Position numbers and translations under genes: made by a program. The notes below the pieces were generated by a model. That model ran no database searches and was not told where the DNA came from. It saw nothing but the letters and a program-made list of their open reading frames with translations. Shown one piece after another: positions 8,712 through 15,865 of a stretch of DNA of 64,000 nucleotides. The stretch is from NC2004 sp050874905 (GTDB lineage Bacteria > Bacillota > Clostridia > Lachnospirales > Lachnospiraceae), in NCBI GenBank assembly GCA_050874905.1, contig JBNMLP010000001.1:1-64000 (forward strand), written 5' to 3'. Positions within the stretch are counted from its first letter, which is position 1, and every line of letters starts with the position of its first letter.

Positions 8712-11239
8712 AACGAATGAGAGAAAAAAGGCAGGAGAAAAAGCGAAGGGCAGAGGAGGAAGCCAGACAGCAATTCATTCAGGCAACCGGACTTTCGTTT
8801 TCCGAAGAGGTAAAAGGAGAGCAGGAGTCATTTGCATTTATGAAGTATTTCATGAATGCGGTGACGTTATTTGGTGCGGTATATGGAAGTTTATTTGCGC
8901 TTATTTCTTCCTTTCATCTGGAGGTAAATACCCTTATCGTAACCGTGGTGATCCTGTTTTTCAGCCTGCTGTTTTCCTTTATGTATGCCAATCAGAAGCT
9001 GAAAATGACAGTGTATGTGTTGATCCTGGTCGGCAGCTTTGCTATGGTAAGCGGTTTCTTTTTTGTCATCAACAGTGGAATGAGTGCAGTGCATAACACG
9101 GTACTAAAACGGATCGATGGTGTGATGGAGCTGCCACAGCTTCGGGAATATATGGAGTATTATCCGGATCGCAATGCGGCAATGACGGTGGCATTTTGTG
9201 TACTGGCGCTGGCATTTTGTCTGCTGCTCAATATTTTCATCTCAGAAAATATGAACTTTTTTATGGTGTTTTTTCTGACTTTTCCGCTGGTGCAGTTCGG
9301 TATGTATTTTTCTTTTGACATGAGCAAATGGGCAATGCTTTGCTCAATGGGCAGCTTTGTTCTTGCGGCGTCGATCCGGTATTCCAATACCTATCGCTCA
9401 CAGGGGCAGAAAAAGAAAAAACGAAGGAGACGAAACCGACATCATCATGTCTACGATACTTCCCGGCAGTCGGATCATGCAGCACATGTCGCGGCAACCA
9501 TTCTGGCAGGCGTCATGCTTTTGTTTGGAAGTATGTTTTGGCTGTTTCCGCAAAATGAGTTTGCCTTTTCTACCCCATTTGATACCTGGAAGGAAAAGAC
9601 CAACCAGCCGGTAAAGAATTTCCTGTCTTATGGATTTGCTGCATTTTATCATCAGAACAGTGAAAAGGCAGCACCGGGGCAGATTGCGAACCAGTCCTCT
9701 ATTACATTTGACGGACAGGTAGATTTGAAAGTAACGCTGGCAAATACTAATGATGAACAGCTTTATCTACGAAATTTTGTCGGTCAAACCTATCTGCCTT
9801 ACAATTATAAGTGGACGGATACTACACTTGTGGAGCAAGAGCGGAAGGAAGAACAGGAAAATGGCAGCACCAGACGGGATCTTTTTAATCAGACTGGAAA
9901 CCGTCTTGCTTATGATTATACGCATGCTAAGAGTGTGACAAAGGCCAAACGCAAAATGAAGATTTCTGTGGAGGATTACCGGTTAAAGCAGAAGAAGGAT
10001 CTGTTTGTCCCATATTACACGGTGCTTGAGGAGCAATCCGGCATCCAGGTGAAGACGGACGGAAGGATCAGCAGTTCTTCGCAGAAGGCCCAGACTTTTA
10101 CTTATTATTTACAGGACACTGCGGCAGATACCAGTCATGTTTCCGGAATCTATTATGAAAATGGAAAGCTGCGAAGTGGGGCGGCGAAGCTTAAAAATGG
10201 GGAAAAGGACTATTATGAGAAGATAAAGGAACAGTATCTTACAGTTCCGAATGCAAATCGTTCGGCAATCCAGTCCTTTTGTGAGAAGCATGGATTAAAA
10301 CAGGGACAGAAGGATCTTGTAAACAAAGTGATCAGGATTCTTGAGCAGGAATATGACTATACGCTCAAACCGGGGAAAGATCCCGCAGGAGAGGATTTTG
10401 TAAATTATTTTTTAACCAGTAACAAAAAAGGCTACTGTGTACATTTTGCTTCCGCGGCGACATTGATCTTCCGCTATCTTGGCATTCCGGCACGCTATGC
10501 GGAAGGGTATGTGATCCACAGTGAGGACTATGATTATGCCACGGAAGAAACAGAGCCGGTATCCTCTTATATGGAACAGGAGGAGAGTAACAATAATACG
10601 GAAGTAGTCACTGTACCGCTTTCCGATTCCAGTGGACATGCATGGGTGGAGATCTATCAGTATGACTTTGGCTGGACTCCTGTGGAGGTAACCAATTCCG
10701 CCTCGATCGATGATGAGGGGGGCGGTTTCTTTTCCGGGTTGTTTTCAGGAAGGAATACCTCAGATACCGTGCGCGCTGTCATGAATCAGGTCAATCAGAA
10801 AAATGTAGAAAAAACGAAATTTTATGTCATTAGAATGCTCGTACTTTTACTGCTTCTGCTGGCTGCCGCTTATCTTTGTCGTATGGCAGTCATCGTGGGA
10901 AAAAGAAAGTATCGTTTTCTGACCGGATCAAAACAGCAAAGGATCTACTACCGGGAAAACAATCTTAGAAAAATCTGTGGAATGATATGCGGGAAACAGG
11001 TGGAAAACTTGTCATATCTTGCATTTTCTGGTATTCTATGTGATATGTGTGATCTGACAAAGGAAGAACAGATGGAATTTTTAAACCGGTTAGAAGAGAT
11101 ACTATTTTGTGGAACACATGTAAAACAGGATGCTTATGAATATGTAGTCGGGATGTGTAAAAAATGCAAACGGTTGATGGTGAAACAAATGTCATGGACT
11201 ATGCGCATGCGATATTACCTGATTACAATGTTATGGTAG
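8702..11239 (+). CDS. Membrane-bound transglutaminase-like protein
   Basis: The 845-aa protein has a charged N-terminus, about five to six membrane helices up to residue 280, an extracytoplasmic region, a transglutaminase-like domain, one more helix near 710-730, and a cytoplasmic tail. The core shows Cys579 in KGYCVHFAS and His646 in GHAWVEIY; the usual Asp-containing segment reads GWTPVEVTN, with Glu where many homologues have Asp. Such TgpA-like proteins accompany MoxR and DUF58. The domain may act as protease, transglutaminase or scaffold; which one cannot be told. It overlaps the DUF58 gene by 10 bp. Confidence 0.85.
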   Translation: MLIKRMREKRQEKKRRAEEEARQQFIQATGLSFSEEVKGEQESFAFMKYFMNAVTLFGAVYGSLFALISSFHLEVNTLIVTVVILFFSLLFSFMYANQKLKMTVYVLILVGSFAMVSGFFFVINSGMSAVHNTVLKRIDGVMELPQLREYMEYYPDRNAAMTVAFCVLALAFCLLLNIFISENMNFFMVFFLTFPLVQFGMYFSFDMSKWAMLCSMGSFVLAASIRYSNTYRSQGQKKKKRRRRNRHHHVYDTSRQSDHAAHVAATILAGVMLLFGSMFWLFPQNEFAFSTPFDTWKEKTNQPVKNFLSYGFAAFYHQNSEKAAPGQIANQSSITFDGQVDLKVTLANTNDEQLYLRNFVGQTYLPYNYKWTDTTLVEQERKEEQENGSTRRDLFNQTGNRLAYDYTHAKSVTKAKRKMKISVEDYRLKQKKDLFVPYYTVLEEQSGIQVKTDGRISSSSQKAQTFTYYLQDTAADTSHVSGIYYENGKLRSGAAKLKNGEKDYYEKIKEQYLTVPNANRSAIQSFCEKHGLKQGQKDLVNKVIRILEQEYDYTLKPGKDPAGEDFVNYFLTSNKKGYCVHFASAATLIFRYLGIPARYAEGYVIHSEDYDYATEETEPVSSYMEQEESNNNTEVVTVPLSDSSGHAWVEIYQYDFGWTPVEVTNSASIDDEGGGFFSGLFSGRNTSDTVRAVMNQVNQKNVEKTKFYVIRMLVLLLLLLAAAYLCRMAVIVGKRKYRFLTGSKQQRIYYRENNLRKICGMICGKQVENLSYLAFSGILCDMCDLTKEEQMEFLNRLEEILFCGTHVKQDAYEYVVGMCKKCKRLMVKQMSWTMRMRYYLITMLW

Positions 11240-11248
11240 GAGTGGCTT

Positions 11249-12067
11249 ATGCAGGAAGAAAGAATGGAACAAAAGAATCAAAAAAACGGAATCAGACCGC
11301 CGATGTGGATACAGTTTTTAAATGCCTTTCGTGGTCCTAAAAATTATCCGCAATATTTAAAGCTATCAGGAGGACGTGTCACAGGCTATTATTTCTTTCT
11401 GGTGATGATCATTACGCTGCTTGCGGTCTGCGTGCCGCTGACGGGATTTCTGGTTGCCAAGTCCGGACTTATGACGTATCTGAACTCTGCTATTCCGGAG
11501 TTTGAATTTGTAGATGGCGAGCTTACGCTTTTGGAACCATACGAGTATCAAAATGGAGATATGCTGATAAAGGCCGATACTTCAGCAGCTTCTTATGACT
11601 CCGGTGATCTGTCCAAAACGAAAAGCATGGAAGTGCTGATCAGCAAAAGCAATATGCTTCTATATAGTCAGGGAATGACGCAGCAGATCCGTTTTTCTGA
11701 CTATAAAATGGTGACATTGAATAAAAAAGCACTGCTTCAAAGTGCAGTGCCTTACTATATTTTGTTAGGATTTTATGTGATATTTTCCTATTTTGGCCAG
11801 GGGCTCAGCTTGTTTACTACTGTGATCCTGCTGGCATTGATGGGAACCTTTACGAATCGTTTATATGAGAAACGGCTTCCTTTTTCTGCATTGTTAAAAC
11901 TTGCCGTATATGCAAGCACGCTGCTTGGTATCGTGGAGGCTGTCAATACCGGATTTTCTCTGGTTTCCGGAACGGCTGCCAGTATTGTTGGAATGCTTTG
12001 GACGGCATTTGTTTATTTTTCGGCAGTTGCAATCAGTGTCAGCCTTCTCAATCGTTCAAACGGGTAA
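11249..12067 (+). CDS. DUF1189-family membrane protein
   Basis: The 272-aa product resembles the DUF1189 family: a short cytoplasmic head containing AFRGPKNYPQYLKL, a helix near residues 48-70, an extracytoplasmic part of about 100 residues, then four closely spaced helices. Its function is unknown. A start at ATG 11249 is assumed; ATG 11264 (MEQKNQ) is also possible. It is the last gene of the MoxR unit, 9 bp after the transglutaminase gene, and its 3' end overlaps the convergent CYTH gene by 20 bp, with no terminator between them. Confidence 0.75.
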   Translation: MQEERMEQKNQKNGIRPPMWIQFLNAFRGPKNYPQYLKLSGGRVTGYYFFLVMIITLLAVCVPLTGFLVAKSGLMTYLNSAIPEFEFVDGELTLLEPYEYQNGDMLIKADTSAASYDSGDLSKTKSMEVLISKSNMLLYSQGMTQQIRFSDYKMVTLNKKALLQSAVPYYILLGFYVIFSYFGQGLSLFTTVILLALMGTFTNRLYEKRLPFSALLKLAVYASTLLGIVEAVNTGFSLVSGTAASIVGMLWTAFVYFSAVAISVSLLNRSNG

Positions 12068-12551
12068 GCGCGGCACGGGCAACGAGTGCGCTGCATTGTT
12101 CTTTGGTGAGACGGCTCATATGGCTGTTGTGAAACTGTCCGTCGTAGGTGACTTCCTCAGAAAACCATGCCGGTGGGACAAAGGCATCGGCAGCTTCTTC
12201 ACTTAAAAACTCCACTTCTGCCAGATAGATGCCGGAAAAATCCTTGTGAAATTCGTCCAGCTCGATGGTCAGGGCAGTATCTTTGATCGGGATCAAATAT
12301 CTTGTTTTGTCAATGATAGTGCCATCACATTTTGGTAAAAGATGTTCAAATGCCTCTTTCGTAAGGGGCATTTCTTCTTCTATGCGGCTTCTTAATCCGC
12401 ATGATTTATAAGTTAAGATGTAGTTGTCATCTTCCCGCCTGATACGGACAACTGGTGCAGTGTTTAAATAACCCTGTGTCAGTTGTTTTTTTTCGTAGTG
12501 GGACAAGTGCTCCGGGAGCTTTTTGATTAAAAATTTACGCTCAATCTCCAT
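12048..12551 (-). CDS. CYTH domain protein
   Basis: CYTH proteins bind triphosphates in a beta-barrel tunnel; members include class IV adenylate cyclases and triphosphatases. The 167-aa product opens with the diagnostic MEIERKFLI (ExExK), and basic and acidic tunnel residues follow in VRIRREDD, LTYKSCG and IELDEF. It is most like single-domain bacterial CYTH triphosphatases, but substrate cannot be assigned. The frame is open 65 codons further upstream, but the AGGAGG site and ExExK motif fix the start at 12551. Its promoter overlaps that of the DJ-1 gene. Confidence 0.88.
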   Translation of the reverse strand: MEIERKFLIKKLPEHLSHYEKKQLTQGYLNTAPVVRIRREDDNYILTYKSCGLRSRIEEEMPLTKEAFEHLLPKCDGTIIDKTRYLIPIKDTALTIELDEFHKDFSGIYLAEVEFLSEEAADAFVPPAWFSEEVTYDGQFHNSHMSRLTKEQCSALVARAALTRLND

Positions 12552-12594
12552 TTGATAACCTCCTGGTCTTAGTTGTTTTTCTTGCCATATACTT

Positions 12595-12623
12595 AGTATA
12601 ACGGATGGTTTTTTCTCCGTCAA
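12595..12623 (-). promoter_or_regulatory. Sigma-A promoter of the CYTH gene
   Basis: On the minus strand: TTGACG, 17-nt spacer, TATACT. This is a near-consensus promoter about 44 bp from the start codon, overlapping the region of the divergent plus-strand promoter. Confidence 0.75.
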
Positions 12624-12634
12624 TCTGCTATACT
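12624..12634 (+). promoter_or_regulatory. Extended -10 promoter of the DJ-1/PfpI gene
   Basis: TCTGC TATACT, about 37 bp before the start codon; the -35 region is poor. The minus-strand -35 box (12618-12623) lies inside this promoter, so the two polymerases should compete. Confidence 0.55.
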
Positions 12635-12670
12635 CTAAGAGAAAAATGTCTGGAAAGGAGACAAACAATA

Positions 12671-13222
12671 ATGGTATATATTTTTTTAGCAGATGGATTT
12701 GAAACAATTGAAGCATTGACCGTGGCAGATATGCTGCGCCGGGCAAAAATAGAATGTGAGACGGTGTCGATCATGCAGACGAGGGAAGTGACGAGTGCGC
12801 AGGAGATCACAGTGACGGCAGACCGGATGATTGATGAGATCAAAGAACAGGAGGCAGAGCTTTTGGTTCTTCCGGGTGGTATTCCAGGAACTCCAAATTT
12901 AAAGGCAAATGAAACCGTGATCCACATGCTGCAAAAACAGCAGGAGGCAGGACGCTATCTGGCAGCGATCTGTGCTGCCCCTAGTATTTTGAGCAGCCTT
13001 GGTTATTTAAAGGGAAAAGAGGCAACTTGTTATCCGAGTTTTGAAGAGGAACTTCAAAAGAGCGGAGCCATCGTAAAGGGACAGCCTGCTGTGACAGACG
13101 GCAAGATCATAACCGGACGCGGTATGGGATGTGCGATCGCATTTTCGGCTGAGATCATCAAAGCGTTAAAGGATGAGCAGACTGCGCAGCAGGTAAAAGC
13201 ATCCATTGTATATGAAGAGTAG
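12671..13222 (+). CDS. DJ-1/PfpI family protein
   Basis: DJ-1/PfpI proteins include deglycases, chaperones and glutamine-amidotransferase-like hydrolases. The 183-aa product has the acidic residue in FLADGFETIEA near residue 15 and the nucleophile-elbow cysteine in AAICAAPSIL, followed by the CYPSFEE strand; it looks like the YajL/ThiJ branch. GGAAAGGAG before ATG 12671 fixes the start, with the open frame further upstream ignored. The murF start lies 10 bp downstream, with AGGAG at the join, so the two may be cotranscribed. Confidence 0.88.
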   Translation: MVYIFLADGFETIEALTVADMLRRAKIECETVSIMQTREVTSAQEITVTADRMIDEIKEQEAELLVLPGGIPGTPNLKANETVIHMLQKQQEAGRYLAAICAAPSILSSLGYLKGKEATCYPSFEEELQKSGAIVKGQPAVTDGKIITGRGMGCAIAFSAEIIKALKDEQTAQQVKASIVYEE

Positions 13223-13232
13223 GAGTAGAAAA

Positions 13233-14585
13233 ATGGAACAGGTGTATGTAAAAGATTTGCTTTTGGCAACAGGCGGAACACTTTTATGTGGGGAGGAAAC
13301 CACTCCTGTATATGACATAGTGACGGATTCCAGAACGTTAAAAAAAGGGGATCTGTTTGTGCCGCTGAAAGGAGAAAAGGTAGATGCACATCACTTTTTA
13401 GGTCAGGCAGTTTCTTCGTGCAGTGCAGCATTTACCATGGAACCGGTAGAGGATGCATGGTGTCAGGAGGACTGCGCCCTGATTGCAGTGGAAGACACCT
13501 TAACGGCGATGCAGCAGGTGGCAGCGATGCTTCGCAGCCGGTATCAGATCCCTGTGATCGGAGTAACCGGAAGCGTGGGAAAAACAACGACCAGAGAGAT
13601 GATCGCCAAAGCGTTATCCAGTGAAAAAAAGGTATTTGAAACGATCAAAAACTATAATTCCCAGGTAGGGGTTCCACTGACGCTTGCCAAGCTGGATTCC
13701 TCTTATGAGATTGCGGTGCTGGAGATGGGCATGAGCAATTTTGGAGAAATGCAGCGCCTTTCTGATATGGTAAGACCCAATACTGCCGTGATGACCTGCA
13801 TTGGAGTGGCGCATATTGAGCAGTTAAAAACGCAGGAAAATATCCGGGCAGAGAAGCTCAAGATCATTTCTCACATGAAGAAAGAGGATGTGATCTACCT
13901 GAATGGAGATGATCCGTTACTTTATGCTTGCAAAGATCAGCTTCCTTGTACGATCGTGTGGTATGGACTGGGTTCACATAATGATTTCAGGGCGGAGAAC
14001 TGCCGCATCGAGGGAGAGAAGAATGTATTTGAACTGGTGCATGAGGGACAGCGTGTGACTGTTCGTCTGCAGGCAATGGGCGAACATAATGTGCGGAATG
14101 CACTGGTTGCACTGGCTGTTGCCGGTCAGTATGGAGTAGCATTAGACAAAGCGGCAGCAGCACTCAGTGATTTTGCGGGGCAGCGGCAGCGGATCGTAAA
14201 AACTTCCCGGTTTACGATGATCGATGACACGTATAATGCCAGTCCGGATTCGATGAAGGCTTCCTTAAAGGTGCTTTCTGATTTTCGCACAACGGGAAGA
14301 AAGATCGCAGTGCTTGCGGATATGCTGGAGCTTGGTCCGGATACGGAGAAATTTCACCGCCAGGTGGGAGACTATGTAAAAGAAAATGGGGTCGACTATT
14401 TGATCACATATGGGGAGTTATCCCGTTTTATTGCCCGGGAGGCAAAGGTGGATGGTATGCATGCGGAGTCTTTGGAACAGGTGGCGGACTATCTGAAACA
14501 GGAAACAAAACCGGAGGACGTGGTGCTGCTAAAAGGCTCGAATGGAATGAATTTGAAACAAGTGGTAAAACAGTTTGACAAGTGA
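13233..14585 (+). CDS. murF: UDP-N-acetylmuramoyl-tripeptide--D-alanyl-D-alanine ligase
   Basis: MurF adds D-Ala-D-Ala to the UDP-MurNAc-tripeptide, the last cytoplasmic step of peptidoglycan precursor synthesis. The 450-aa product has the N-terminal substrate domain (VTDSRTLKKGDLFV), the ATP-binding P-loop GVTGSVGKTTT, the central NYNSQVGVPLTL segment and a C-terminal ligase domain with DDTYNASPDS. I choose ATG 13233 with AGGAG upstream; an alternative TTG at 13206 overlaps the previous gene. It stands alone, away from a dcw cluster, next to HU, whose promoter begins inside its last codons. Confidence 0.95.
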   Translation: MEQVYVKDLLLATGGTLLCGEETTPVYDIVTDSRTLKKGDLFVPLKGEKVDAHHFLGQAVSSCSAAFTMEPVEDAWCQEDCALIAVEDTLTAMQQVAAMLRSRYQIPVIGVTGSVGKTTTREMIAKALSSEKKVFETIKNYNSQVGVPLTLAKLDSSYEIAVLEMGMSNFGEMQRLSDMVRPNTAVMTCIGVAHIEQLKTQENIRAEKLKIISHMKKEDVIYLNGDDPLLYACKDQLPCTIVWYGLGSHNDFRAENCRIEGEKNVFELVHEGQRVTVRLQAMGEHNVRNALVALAVAGQYGVALDKAAAALSDFAGQRQRIVKTSRFTMIDDTYNASPDSMKASLKVLSDFRTTGRKIAVLADMLELGPDTEKFHRQVGDYVKENGVDYLITYGELSRFIAREAKVDGMHAESLEQVADYLKQETKPEDVVLLKGSNGMNLKQVVKQFDK

Positions 14586-14603
14586 TAGGCAACCATATAT
14601 AAT
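14575..14603 (+). promoter_or_regulatory. Strong promoter of the HU gene
   Basis: TTGACA, exactly 17 nt, TATAAT: a full consensus sigma-A promoter. The -35 lies within the last codons of murF. It fits the high expression expected of a nucleoid protein. Confidence 0.9.
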
Positions 14604-14642
14604 AAACACTGTTTTATTTGTGAAAAAAAGGAGGATATTGTA

Positions 14643-14918
14643 ATGAATAAGACTGAATTAATCGAAGCAATGGCAGCAAAATGTGAGCTTTCCAAGAAGG
14701 ACACAGAGAAAGCATTAAAGGCATTTACTGATACGGTTGCAGATGCACTGGCAAGCGGTGATAAGATCGCTTTAGTTGGTTTTGGTACATTTGATGTAGT
14801 AGCAAAGGCTGCTCGTGAGGGACGTAACCCAAGCACTGGCGAGACGATCAAGATCGCAGCATGCAAGGCACCAAAGTTCAAAGCTGGTAAGGCATTAAAA
14901 GATGCAGTGAACAAATAA
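14643..14918 (+). CDS. hup: DNA-binding protein HU
   Basis: HU is the small histone-like dimer that bends and compacts DNA. At 91 aa it has typical length. The dimer core ELIEAMAAKCELSKKD and the DNA-clamping arm with GRNPSTGETIKIAA are intact, including the Pro that intercalates. It has its own consensus promoter and an AAGGAGG site, and is followed at once by a strong terminator, so it is a monocistronic, highly expressed gene. No second HU is in the window. Confidence 0.97.
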   Translation: MNKTELIEAMAAKCELSKKDTEKALKAFTDTVADALASGDKIALVGFGTFDVVAKAAREGRNPSTGETIKIAACKAPKFKAGKALKDAVNK

Positions 14919-14930
14919 ATAGAAAAGATT

Positions 14931-14959
14931 CGAGCAGGAGTGATCCTGCTCGTTTTTTT
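14931..14959. terminator. Terminator between HU and the convergent amidase
   Basis: CGAGCAGGA and TCCTGCTCG (9 bp) with a GTGA loop and a run of seven T in the plus direction; the T-run overlaps the amidase stop codon. The upstream AAAAGATT gives a weaker tail in the other direction. Confidence 0.88.
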
Positions 14960-15728
14960 ATCGGGTGGAAACAACCAATGTTTCATAGCCGCTTCTTCTG
15001 AGATTTTTTGCCTGTTCGGCTGCTTCATCCAGTGTGGAATAAGGTCCGACTCTCACGGCATAATAAGGGCCGCTTGGCATGATCTGGGCAGGATAGCTGT
15101 CGGCTAAAACCTTTTCCAGTTCCCGGCTTGCATTTTCATAATTACGGTAAAGGCCGACCTGTACACGGTATTGGATGCCGTTGGTCATAGATGCATTTTC
15201 CTGAATGGTTTCATTGATTGCCTGTGCGATCGCGGCTGCAATTTCATCAAATTTCGCATCAAACAGAGCATTGTCGCTTTCCGTATTGATAAATCCGGTT
15301 TCCACTAAAATGGCAGGCATTTTCGTGCGGCGCAATACGGTGAGATTCGGACGCACGCTGATCCCTAAGTTGGAAAATCCGAGTGCGGAAAGTGCGTCGG
15401 AAACATTGCCTGCCATCTGAGCTTTGATGCCGGAGTCATCATAGACCAGTGTCTGTACGCCCATATACTGTCCCGGCTCTGCACTGGAGTTCCGATGCAG
15501 GGAGACAAAAAAATCTGCACCGGAAGTGTTGGCGATCTGTGCCTTTTCGCTTGGTGACTGGTAAATGTCATCCTCTCTTGTAAAATACACATCGTATCCG
15601 AGTTTTTTCAGATCTTCTCCTACCTGTAAAGCCAGCCGCAGGTTATCCTCTTTTTCCAGCCGTCCCTGATAGGAGGCACCATTATCATATCCTCCGTGTC
15701 CGGCATCTACTACAATTCGTTTTGCCAT
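14958..15728 (-). CDS. N-acetylmuramoyl-L-alanine amidase with SPOR domain, CwlC-like
   Basis: An Amidase_3 zinc hydrolase that cuts the amide bond between MurNAc and the stem peptide. The 256-aa product has VDAGHGGYDNGA (zinc His), the second zinc His in SLHRNSS, and the late catalytic Glu in VETGFINTE. A SPOR peptidoglycan-binding domain fills about 185-256. There is no signal peptide: the start MAKRIVVDAGHGG runs straight into the catalytic fold. This layout and length match CwlC, the mother-cell lysis amidase of Bacillus, but other cytoplasmic-start amidases exist. Start set by GAAAGGAA before ATG 15728. Confidence 0.88.
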   Translation of the reverse strand: MAKRIVVDAGHGGYDNGASYQGRLEKEDNLRLALQVGEDLKKLGYDVYFTREDDIYQSPSEKAQIANTSGADFFVSLHRNSSAEPGQYMGVQTLVYDDSGIKAQMAGNVSDALSALGFSNLGISVRPNLTVLRRTKMPAILVETGFINTESDNALFDAKFDEIAAAIAQAINETIQENASMTNGIQYRVQVGLYRNYENASRELEKVLADSYPAQIMPSGPYYAVRVGPYSTLDEAAEQAKNLRRSGYETLVVSTR

Positions 15729-15760
15729 GGTATTCCTTTCCCTTGTGATTCTTTTCGTTT

Positions 15761-15789
15761 TAGCATATGTAGATTTGCACAAAAGGTGT
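15761..15789 (-). promoter_or_regulatory. Possible promoter of the amidase gene
   Basis: On the minus strand ACAC, 16 nt, CATATGCTA resembles the sigma-K form (AC / CATAnnnTA). The same bases also give an extended sigma-A -10 (TATGC TAAAAC) with a poor -35. Choice between the two is not possible by eye. It overlaps the divergent hydratase promoter. Confidence 0.3.
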
Positions 15790-15803
15790 CAATATGGTAG
15801 AAT
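15775..15803 (+). promoter_or_regulatory. Sigma-A promoter of the hydratase gene
   Basis: TTGCAC, 17-nt spacer, TAGAAT, about 60 bp before the start codon. Confidence 0.7.
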
Positions 15804-15865
15804 ATTGTTATCTTTGAAACGATAAGACCGAAGGTAAAAGAACACAGTAAGGAGGAACTAGTTTT

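Noticed and set aside
12605..12670. Longer N-terminus for the DJ-1 protein
   Set aside because: The extension covers the promoter; a strong ribosome site and the family start are at 12671.
12552..12746. 65-codon N-terminal extension of the CYTH protein
   Set aside because: It crosses both promoters and lacks similarity; MEIERKFL with AGGAGG upstream is the real start.
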